A stretch of 5,844 nt of DNA from JBLHUT01 sp047629975 (GTDB taxonomy: Bacteria; Pseudomonadota; Alphaproteobacteria; Rhodobacterales; Rhodobacteraceae), in contig JBLHUT010000226.1 in NCBI GenBank assembly GCA_047629975.1, forward strand, positions 1 to 5,844. Direction: 5' to 3'. The notes under the pieces are model-generated. The model did no database searches, was not told the DNA's origin, and saw nothing but the letters and a program-made list of their open reading frames with translations. Below are positions 1 through 5,282 of the stretch, in pieces (position 1 is the stretch's first letter; each line of letters opens with the position of its first letter). A program made the translations under genes and the position numbers.

Positions 1-2
1 TC

Positions 3-500
3 CTGAGCCCCGACCTGTGCAAGATCGGCGTCATGCCCACAACACAGGCCAAACCCGGATTTGTCGGGATCGCCTCGCGGTCTGCATCCCTGACGTCTGA
101 AATCCTGGCGCGGGCCAGTGCCGCACAACTCGGCCAGTCGACAACCGTGGGCATTGGTGGCGACGCCATTCACGGCATCGGATTTGTCGAATGCCTCAAG
201 GCGTTTCGCGACGATCCGGAAACCCGATGTGTGGTGCTGATCGGTGAAATCGGCGGACGCGAAGAAGAAAAGGCCGCCGCGTATCTGGCCGCAACCGATT
301 ATGGAAAGCCCGTGGTCGCCCTTGTGGTCGGCAGACACGCACCCACCGCGCGGCGCATGGGCCACGCCGGAACCCTGTCGGTGTTCGGCGCACAACCCGT
401 ACAAACAAAGATCGACCTGCTCGCCGCTGCGGGCGTGATCATGGCACACAACGCCGACGACGTCGTGCCACGGATCATTGAAATCATGAACATAAAATAG
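3..500 (+). CDS. Succinyl-CoA synthetase alpha-subunit (SucD) family protein, 5'-truncated
   Basis: The gene enters from the left edge. The reading frame is open from base 3 (LSPDLCKIGV) into the internal Met at 33, so the true start lies outside and 165 residues are visible of a family length near 290. The family joins a dicarboxylic or other acid to CoA with ATP or GTP through a phosphohistidine on the alpha subunit. Visible family marks are CKIGVMP, the SRS-x-LT-x-E segment (residues 25-33 of the fragment), VGIGGD (49-54), IGEIGG (80-85) and RMGHAG (118-123), whose His121 matches the phosphorylated histidine. It is not a typical TCA-cycle SucD: SRSGTL is changed to SRSASL, and the Gly-rich stretch usually following MGHAGA is replaced by LSVFGAQPVQ. 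It may be a paralogue for another acyl-CoA, such as a malate-CoA ligase relative; the substrate cannot be read here. The beta subunit is not in the window. It ends in TAG just before a strong terminator. Confidence 0.85.
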   Translation: MSPDLCKIGVMPTTQAKPGFVGIASRSASLTSEILARASAAQLGQSTTVGIGGDAIHGIGFVECLKAFRDDPETRCVVLIGEIGGREEEKAAAYLAATDYGKPVVALVVGRHAPTARRMGHAGTLSVFGAQPVQTKIDLLAAAGVIMAHNADDVVPRIIEIMNIK

Positions 501-506
501 CGTTAT

Positions 507-546
507 AAAAAGGCCCCGCCGCATTTAAATCGGCGAGGCCTTTTTT
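507..546. terminator. Bidirectional intrinsic terminator between convergent genes
   Basis: Bases 507-521 pair with 531-545 around a 9-base AT-rich loop (522-530). The 15-bp stem has one mismatch (C516/A536), a GC-rich core, an A-run on the left arm and a T-run on the right. Read on the plus strand it gives a stem followed by six Ts after the sucD-like stop at 500. Read on the minus strand it gives a stem followed by a U-run, just past the helicase stop at 552-554. One element therefore probably terminates both convergent genes. Confidence 0.9.
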
Positions 547-551
547 ATCGT

Positions 552-2879
552 TTAACCGCGTGACGGCGGCTTGGGTTTAAAAGCGCGCGACGGTTTGCCA
601 CCACCGGGTTTTCCCGACTTCGGACCTGAGCGCACGGGCCCGCCCGCAGCATCGCCACCCGCGGGTTTTTTACGAACCACAGGCCGCCCCGTCGGATGAA
701 ACGGCTTTGACGGATCACTGGCATTTCCAGCGAAACGCGCTCCCGCAGGCTTTCCACCATCAGATTTTCCGGCGTAAGGCTTGGACCCTCCCGGCTTGCC
801 AGCGTAAGGCTTGCCGCCTTCGGATTTACCGGCGTAAGGCTTGCCCCCCTCGGATTTTCCGGCGTAAGGTTTGCCACCCTCGGATTTACCGGCGTAAGGC
901 TTGCCGCCACCAGACTTGCCCGCATAAGGCTTACCACCATCCGACTTACCCGCGTAGGGTTTGCCGCCCTCGGATTTACCAGCATAGGGTTTCGCGCCAC
1001 CAGACTTGCCTGCATAGGGCTTAACAGCATCCGATTTGCCTGCATCCTGTTTTCCGGAATAAGGTTTACCGACGTACGGCTTCGGGCTGCCTTGCTCGCT
1101 TCCGGCAGCCTGAATTGCCGGAACTTCGGCCCAGACCGCTGAAGGCGCGCCATCATCCTTGCTCGCGTCCGGCCCGTCAGGATTGTAGCTTGAACGGGGC
1201 TTGTGACCCGATTGCCCACGATGTGCAGGTTTTGCGTCAGGACGCGGCGGGCGCGGGGCACGCGGCGCCGAAGACGCCGGCGGACGTGGTGAAAACCCTG
1301 CGTCCTCCGGTGCGGCGTCCAGTTGGGTCAGAACGGCCCCGTCCTCGAGCTTTAGATCAGAGCCAACTTCGGCAAGGAAATCCTTGACACTCGACTGCTT
1401 GATTTCGACATAGCTAAAGTCGTCGCGCAAGCGAATAGCCCCGATATCGTCTTTCGAAAGCCCGCCAACACGGCACAGCAGCGGCAATATCCAGCGCGGT
1501 TCAGCATTCTGGTTGCGCCCCAGCGACAACGAGAACCACGTGGACGGCCCGAATTCGCGGTGCTGGCGCGGCTCCGGCACGGCTCCGGCGGCGGCAAGCT
1601 CTTCGGGGGCGGATTGCTTGCTTTGGTAAAGCCGCATGTACGCAGCAGCGATCTGGTCAGAGTCGAATTGCGCCGTCAGTTTCGAAACAAAATCGCGCTC
1701 GCTCTCGGTGATCGGCTCAAGCCATGCAGGATCACCCAAAAGCCGTTCTTCATCACGGGCGATAACTTCGTCGGCAGACGGCGGATTGGCCCAAGTGGCA
1801 CTGATCTTGCCCATCTGGAGCAGACGCTCTGCCTTTTTGCGAAAGCGGTGCGGCACAATCAGCGTGCTGACACCTTTGCGCCCGGCACGGCCCGTACGAC
1901 CCGAACGGTGCAGAAGCGTATCAGAATTGTTTGGCAATTCCGCGTGGATAACCAGCTCCAGATTGGGCAGGTCGATGCCGCGCGCCGCAACGTCGGTTGC
2001 CACACAAACCCGCGCACGACCGTCGCGCATGGATTGCAAGGCGTGGGCCCGCTCGTTCTGGCTCAGTTCGCCGGACAATGCCACGACAGCAAACCCCCGG
2101 TTCGAAAACCGCGTTGTCAGCCGGTTGACCATGATTCGCGTATTACAAAACACGATTGCATTGGTCGCCTCGTAATAGCGCAGAACGTTGATAAGCGCGT
2201 TTTCAGCATCCTGTGGCGACACGCTGAGCGCACGATATTCGATGTCCGAATGCTGCGACTTTTCGGCAACAGTTTGCACCCGCACCGCATCTTTTTGGTA
2301 ACTGCGAGCAAGGTTGGCAATCGCATGAGGCACGGTCGCAGAGAACATCAACGTGCGGCGATCATCGGGCGATTCGCCAAGGATAAACTCGAGGTCTTCG
2401 CGGAATCCAAGATCCAGCATCTCGTCGGCCTCGTCCAGAACGACGGCTTTAAGCCCCGTCATATCCAGCGATCCACGCGAAATATGGTCGCGCATCCGGC
2501 CCGGTGTGGCGACCACAATATGGGCACCGCGGTCAAGCGCACGACGCTCGTCGCGCATATCCATGCCACCCACGCAGGAGGCAACAATCGCGCCGGTCTT
2601 GGCAAAAAGCCACGCCAACTCGCGCTTGACCTGAAGCGCCAGCTCGCGAGTCGGCGCAATAACAACAGCAAGCGGCTTGCCAGCAGCACCAAAACGCTCG
2701 GCTTCGCCCAGCAAGGTCGGGGCTATCGCAAGCCCGAACCCTACGGTTTTGCCAGACCCGGTTTGTGCGGAAACCAGCAGGTCCGCGTTGCCCAGCGCAG
2801 GGTCGGTTACAGCCTCTTGAACAGGCGTCAAAGAATGGTAGCCCTGTTGCTCCAAAGCGTCGGAAATCGTTTTTATCAC
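552..2879 (-). CDS. DEAD-box ATP-dependent RNA helicase with DbpA-type domain and Lys/Gly/Tyr repeat tail
   Basis: An ATP-driven RNA-unwinding protein of 775 residues, resembling the DeaD/CsdA group that acts in ribosome assembly, mRNA turnover and cold adaptation. All core motifs are present: Q motif (about 13-21, Gln21), AQTGSGKT (38-45), PTREL (76-80), GG (104-105), TPGR (125-128), DEAD (149-152), SAT (180-182), IVFCNT (242-247), ATDVAARGIDL (294-304) and HRSGRTGRAGR (324-334). A DbpA-like RNA-binding domain follows (about 446-508), then a disordered basic tail (about 530-775) with a decapeptide repeat at 601-710. The start is GTG at 2879. It places the Q motif at the usual distance from the N terminus, and no in-frame upstream codon back to about 2912 is a start. 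A weak ACGAG precedes it. E. coli DeaD also carries a basic, Arg/Gly-rich tail after its RRM-like domain, so the layout is familiar although this tail is long. The gene is monocistronic and divergent from sdaA. The symbol is left blank because DeaD-like and other DbpA-domain paralogues cannot be told apart here. Confidence 0.95.
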   Translation of the reverse strand: MIKTISDALEQQGYHSLTPVQEAVTDPALGNADLLVSAQTGSGKTVGFGLAIAPTLLGEAERFGAAGKPLAVVIAPTRELALQVKRELAWLFAKTGAIVASCVGGMDMRDERRALDRGAHIVVATPGRMRDHISRGSLDMTGLKAVVLDEADEMLDLGFREDLEFILGESPDDRRTLMFSATVPHAIANLARSYQKDAVRVQTVAEKSQHSDIEYRALSVSPQDAENALINVLRYYEATNAIVFCNTRIMVNRLTTRFSNRGFAVVALSGELSQNERAHALQSMRDGRARVCVATDVAARGIDLPNLELVIHAELPNNSDTLLHRSGRTGRAGRKGVSTLIVPHRFRKKAERLLQMGKISATWANPPSADEVIARDEERLLGDPAWLEPITESERDFVSKLTAQFDSDQIAAAYMRLYQSKQSAPEELAAAGAVPEPRQHREFGPSTWFSLSLGRNQNAEPRWILPLLCRVGGLSKDDIGAIRLRDDFSYVEIKQSSVKDFLAEVGSDLKLEDGAVLTQLDAAPEDAGFSPRPPASSAPRAPRPPRPDAKPAHRGQSGHKPRSSYNPDGPDASKDDGAPSAVWAEVPAIQAAGSEQGSPKPYVGKPYSGKQDAGKSDAVKPYAGKSGGAKPYAGKSEGGKPYAGKSDGGKPYAGKSGGGKPYAGKSEGGKPYAGKSEGGKPYAGKSEGGKPYAGKPGGSKPYAGKSDGGKPAGARFAGNASDPSKPFHPTGRPVVRKKPAGGDAAGGPVRSGPKSGKPGGGKPSRAFKPKPPSRG
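750..1079 (-). repeat. Eleven-unit 30-bp tandem repeat encoding PYAGKSxGGK decapeptides
   Basis: This 330-bp array lies inside the helicase gene and encodes residues 601-710. It is exactly eleven 10-residue units. Nine begin PYAGK and seven fit PYAGKS(E/D/G)GGK exactly. The first two units (PYVGKPYSGK and QDAGKSDAVK) are degenerate and show an underlying five-residue xxxGK period. Neighbouring units differ mostly at third codon positions (for example GCC/GCG for Ala, TTA-type versus TTG-type minus-strand complements), so the array is not a fresh perfect duplication and the peptide seems to be conserved. The unit is a multiple of three, so gain or loss of copies keeps the frame. The array also creates spurious repetitive ORFs in other frames. 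Confidence 0.95.
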
Positions 2880-2896
2880 GGTGAACTCGTTTTCAT
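2876..2896 (-). other. Possible leader ORF (MKTSSP) overlapping the helicase start
   Basis: On the minus strand an ATG at 2896 opens a six-codon frame (Met-Lys-Thr-Ser-Ser-Pro) whose TGA (2878-2876) overlaps the helicase GTG (2879-2877) in the form GTGA. A purine-rich GAGAG lies a few bases upstream of the ATG. This arrangement is typical of translational coupling and could help a weak GTG start. The frame stays open upstream to 3061, but that longer version would cross the predicted promoter and resembles nothing I know. The short frame could be chance. Confidence 0.25.
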
Positions 2897-3219
2897 TTCG
2901 CGGCTCTCGCGCGGCGGGGAGGCCGGCATCACGCAGTTTAGCTCATCAGAGCCTATGCCCCCGGAGCGAAAAATTTCTATAGACGTAATTTGAGTGAATG
3001 TACAGGCCTGCGTCGAGGCTTCGATTTTCGCAGTGTGCGCAGACAACCACCATTGCCCCACAGATCAGAAGGAAAATGCCGTCTCATCCTTCCATCGGCG
3101 CCCGCCGTGGCCATAAAAATGCTGTCATGACTTGAATACAGGGCGGCGTGTCGCTTTCAAACGCCAGTTTGCACCACAAGCGGATAGAAGCGTCGGATCA
3201 ACCGCTGGAAACCTGTACA
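2880..3219. other. Divergent intergenic region between helicase and sdaA
   Basis: This 340-bp stretch lies between the two divergent start codons and holds no convincing gene. On the helicase side there is a plausible minus-strand promoter (2976-3004) and the leader ORF. In the middle there is a small hairpin: CCA-CGGC (3092-3099, with T3095 bulged) pairs with GCCG-TGG (3104-3110). On the sdaA side, TTGAAT at 3132-3137 with a 17-base spacer to TTTCAA at 3155-3160 is only a weak sigma-70 candidate. The sdaA ribosome-binding site is a modest GGAA at 3207-3210. I see no riboswitch or clear operator. Confidence 0.6.
2976..3004 (-). promoter_or_regulatory. Candidate sigma-70 type promoter for the helicase
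   Basis: Read on the minus strand, TGTACA (3004-2999) and TATAGA (2981-2976) are separated by exactly 17 bases. Each matches the consensus hexamers TTGACA and TATAAT at four of six positions. The local sequence is AT-rich against a GC-rich background, as expected of a promoter. Initiation would fall near 2969 and leave a leader of about 90 nt, which is reasonable for a DEAD-box helicase subject to post-transcriptional control. This is inferred by eye. Confidence 0.4.
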
Positions 3220-4596
3220 ATGTTCCTTTCTGTCTTCGATATGTTCAAAATCGGCCTTGGTCCTTCGTCGTCGCACACGATGGGCCCAATGGTCGCCGCG
3301 GCCCGGTTTCTGGATCGTTTACGCCAGTCCGCGTTCACGGCCTCAGGCCTGCGCGCCTCGCTGCACGGCAGCCTTGCATTTACCGGTGTCGGACACGCCA
3401 CAGACCGGGCGCTGATCCTCGGGTTGGCAGGTTTTCGCCCCGAAACCTATGACGCAGCCGCCGCAGACCGGGCATTTGCCACAATCGTTCAGACACACAT
3501 GATCACACCGCCGGATCTGCCACCATTACGGTTCGACCCAAAAGCCGATTTGACGTTCGATTTCGGCCCGGCGCTTGCGGGCCATGCCAACGGCCTGATT
3601 CTGATGGCGACCGACGCCCAGAATGACGTCATCGACCAGCAGACGTATTATTCGATCGGTGGCGGCTTTGTTGTGACCGAAGCAGAGTTGACCGCACCGT
3701 CGCAGCAAACGACCGGACCGACGGTTCCCTATCCTTTTGGTACAGCCGCAAGCATGCTTGAAATGGCCCGAGCAAGCGGGTTGAGCATTGCCGAGATGAA
3801 GCAAGCAAACGAACAGGTCCATCAAAGCGTCCATGACATCCGCGGCGGCATCGCACAGGTCTGGCAGGTCATGAACACCTGCATCGAGCGGGGGCTTCAG
3901 GCACCCGAGGGCGTGCTTCCCGGGGGGCTTGGCGTGCGTCGGCGTGCACCGGCAATCCACCGCGCCCTCCTCGACGAACGTGGCCGGAACCAAAGCGCCC
4001 CGCATCAGATCAACGACTGGATCGCAACCTACGCCATGGCCGTGAACGAAGAGAATGCCGCCGGCGGGCAGGTCGTGACCGCCCCCACAAACGGCGCCGC
4101 AGGCGTGGTGCCTGCCGTGCTGCGCTATTGGCTTGATCATGTGCCCGGTGCCACCAGTACGCGCATCGACACTTTTTTGCTGACCGCCGCCGCGATCGGC
4201 GGGCTTGTGAAGAACAACGCCTCAATCAGCGGTGCAGAGGCCGGATGTCAGGCCGAGGTCGGAAGTGCCGCGGCGATGGGGGCCGCGGGATTGTGCGCCG
4301 TGCTGGGCGGCACCCCCGCGCAAGTCGAGAACGCCGCAGAAATCGCGCTTGAGCACCACCTCGGGATGACATGCGATCCGGTCAAGGGCTTGGTTCAGGT
4401 GCCGTGCATCGAACGTAACGGTCTGGGCGCGATCAAGGCCGTGTCTGCCGCATCGCTGGCCCTGCGCGGAGATGGCACGCATCTTGTATCGCTGGATGTC
4501 TGTATCGAAACCCTGCGCCAGACCGGCTGCGACATGAATGCCAAATACAAAGAAACCAGCCTCGGCGGGCTGGCGGTAAATGTTCCCAATTGCTGA
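3220..4596 (+). CDS. sdaA: L-serine dehydratase (L-serine ammonia-lyase), single-chain iron-sulfur type
   Basis: Converts L-serine to pyruvate and ammonia in the cytoplasm using an oxygen-labile [4Fe-4S] cluster rather than PLP. The protein has 458 residues (E. coli SdaA has about 454). The N-terminal beta domain (about 3-155) starts with the family signature FDMFKIGLGPSSSHT (6-20). The catalytic alpha domain (about 185-450) has NEENAAGGQVVTAPTNGAAGVVPAVL (276-301), SGAEAGCQ (337-344), TCDPVKGLVQVPCIERN (384-400) and DMNAKYKETSLGGLAV (438-453). Cys343, Cys385 and Cys396 match the three conserved cluster ligands, and the final residue Cys458 matches the C-terminal cysteine reported to cap the cluster in the Legionella enzyme. 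The start is ATG 3220, because homologues begin almost directly with xxSxFDMFK; a GTG at 3148 would add 24 residues without family support. A GGAA lies 9 bases upstream. It is followed after 138 bp by the HIT gene with no clear terminator between, so weak co-transcription is possible. Confidence 0.96.
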   Translation: MFLSVFDMFKIGLGPSSSHTMGPMVAAARFLDRLRQSAFTASGLRASLHGSLAFTGVGHATDRALILGLAGFRPETYDAAAADRAFATIVQTHMITPPDLPPLRFDPKADLTFDFGPALAGHANGLILMATDAQNDVIDQQTYYSIGGGFVVTEAELTAPSQQTTGPTVPYPFGTAASMLEMARASGLSIAEMKQANEQVHQSVHDIRGGIAQVWQVMNTCIERGLQAPEGVLPGGLGVRRRAPAIHRALLDERGRNQSAPHQINDWIATYAMAVNEENAAGGQVVTAPTNGAAGVVPAVLRYWLDHVPGATSTRIDTFLLTAAAIGGLVKNNASISGAEAGCQAEVGSAAAMGAAGLCAVLGGTPAQVENAAEIALEHHLGMTCDPVKGLVQVPCIERNGLGAIKAVSAASLALRGDGTHLVSLDVCIETLRQTGCDMNAKYKETSLGGLAVNVPNC

Positions 4597-4643
4597 CCCC
4601 TTGAGTACATTGCGATCAAATCTACCCACGCTTCTGTTTCCAG

Positions 4644-4672
4644 TTGCACCCGACGACGAGGCTTGGTGAAAT
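4644..4672 (+). promoter_or_regulatory. Weak candidate promoter for the HIT gene
   Basis: TTGCAC (4644-4649) and TGAAAT (4667-4672) are 17 bases apart, matching consensus at three and four of six positions. Initiation near 4679 would give a leader of about 55 nt before the ATG at 4735. The match is poor. It is listed because the 138-bp gap after sdaA leaves room for an independent promoter and no better candidate was seen. Confidence 0.22.
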
Positions 4673-4725
4673 GCGGATGAGCCAAAGCAAACCGTCGCCT
4701 TGTGGCCGCGAAACCCTTCAAAACC

Positions 4726-4729
4726 GGAG
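4726..4729 (+). promoter_or_regulatory. Shine-Dalgarno GGAG fixing the HIT gene start
   Basis: GGAG lies five bases before the ATG at 4735. An in-frame GTG at 4702 would add 11 residues (MAAKPFKTGAP) but would place this site inside the coding region, and homologues begin at MAYTYDDQNIFAKIL. The site therefore supports the later start. Confidence 0.75.
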
Positions 4730-4734
4730 CCCCC

Positions 4735-5121
4735 ATGGCCTATACCTATGATGACCAGAACATTTTCGCAAAAATCCTGCGTGGTGAAATTCCGAACCAG
4801 ACCGTTCTTGAAACCGCGCACACGCTTGCCTTCAATGACATCTACGCGCAGGCACCGGTGCATGTTCTGGTGATCCCCAAAGGGGCTTACGTCAATTACG
4901 ACCACTTCGCGACAGAAGCCGGCGACGCAGAAATCCTTGACTACACGCGGGCAATCGCCACGATCTGCAAACAGACCGGAGTTTCTCCGGGGGATGGAAA
5001 TCTTGGCTTTCGCCTGATTTCCAACGCAGGCGAGGCCGCCATTCAGGAAGTCCCTCACCTGCACGTCCACGTGCTAGGCGGGCGGATACTGGGGCGGATG
5101 CTGGCCAAACATCCCGACTGA
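4735..5121 (+). CDS. HIT-domain protein, HINT branch (purine nucleoside phosphoramidase-like)
   Basis: A small cytoplasmic nucleotide-binding hydrolase of 128 residues, the usual length for the HINT branch (E. coli HinT is 119). Family members hydrolyse adenosine or guanosine 5'-phosphoramidates and aminoacyl-adenylates; the natural substrate here is not known. Visible marks are the N-terminal DDQNIFAKILRGEIP (6-20), PVHVLVIPKG (41-50), the GFRLISNAG segment (91-99) that precedes the active site, and the histidine triad PHLHVHVLGGR (107-117). His108, His110 and His112 form the triad, and by analogy with human Hint1 the middle one, His110, is the nucleophile that becomes AMP-linked. GGAG lies five bases before the start. 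It is co-directional with sdaA and convergent with ghrA. Confidence 0.95.
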   Translation: MAYTYDDQNIFAKILRGEIPNQTVLETAHTLAFNDIYAQAPVHVLVIPKGAYVNYDHFATEAGDAEILDYTRAIATICKQTGVSPGDGNLGFRLISNAGEAAIQEVPHLHVHVLGGRILGRMLAKHPD

Positions 5122-5139
5122 TCGATCGGTTTCCGACCG

Positions 5140-5155
5140 CACCGCGCAAGCGGTG
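5140..5155. other. GNRA-capped hairpin after the HIT gene
   Basis: CACCGC (5140-5145) pairs perfectly with GCGGTG (5150-5155) around GCAA, a GNRA-type tetraloop on the plus strand. It sits 19 bases past the HIT stop codon. There is no T-run, so it is not a standard intrinsic terminator; it could stabilise the 3' end of the mRNA or mark a Rho-dependent end. Confidence 0.5.
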
Positions 5156-5160
5156 CCACC

Positions 5161-5214
5161 GCCCGTCGCGGCCACGCCCTTGCTCACAATGCCCGCAGCC
5201 CTGCCGCGACGGGC
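5161..5214. repeat. Perfect 12-bp GC-rich inverted repeat in the convergent intergenic region
   Basis: GCCCGTCGCGGC (5161-5172) is exactly the reverse complement of 5203-5214. The 30-base spacer (5173-5202) has no strong internal stem. It lies between the HIT stop at 5121 and the ghrA stop at 5283 and can form the same stem in transcripts from either side. No T-run follows on either strand. It may be a structured 3' end, a RIP-like dispersed element or a protein-binding site. Confidence 0.6.
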
Positions 5215-5256
5215 AACACCCCTGTTTCACACAATGCCAGCCGAAACCTGCCTGCA

Positions 5257-5279
5257 ACGACGACGACGACGGGGGGGGG
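5257..5279. repeat. (ACG)5 run joined to a nine-G homopolymer
   Basis: Five ACG trinucleotides (5257-5271) run directly into a G tract covering 5271-5279, ending four bases before the ghrA stop codon on the minus strand. On that strand it reads as a C9 tract followed by repeated GTC. Both parts are prone to polymerase slippage and to sequencing error. It lies outside the coding regions, so length change should not break a gene. Confidence 0.85.
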
Positions 5280-5282
5280 TGA

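Noticed and set aside
545..1261. Repetitive ORFs over the minisatellite on both strands (also 707-1024 on the plus strand)
   Set aside because: They are frame shadows of the 30-bp repeat; any frame of a 30-bp array without a stop gives a repetitive peptide.
1560..2993. A 477-codon plus-strand ORF antisense to the helicase
   Set aside because: It mirrors the helicase coding strand in GC-biased codons and its translation shows no known domain, while the opposite strand has every DEAD-box motif in order.
2876..3061. A 61-codon minus-strand ORF upstream of the helicase
   Set aside because: It spans the predicted promoter, has no recognisable family features and its composition looks non-coding; only its last six codons are kept as a possible leader.
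3148..3219. A 24-residue N-terminal extension of SdaA from GTG 3148
   Set aside because: Homologues begin at the MFLSVFDMFK-like segment, and the four-cysteine numbering fits the ATG at 3220.
2880..3219. A riboswitch (for example glycine) upstream of sdaA
   Set aside because: I found only one small hairpin and none of the conserved motifs of a known riboswitch class.
4222..5070. A 282-codon minus-strand ORF across the sdaA end and the HIT gene
   Set aside because: It overlaps two well-supported plus-strand genes and its translation matches no known fold or motif.
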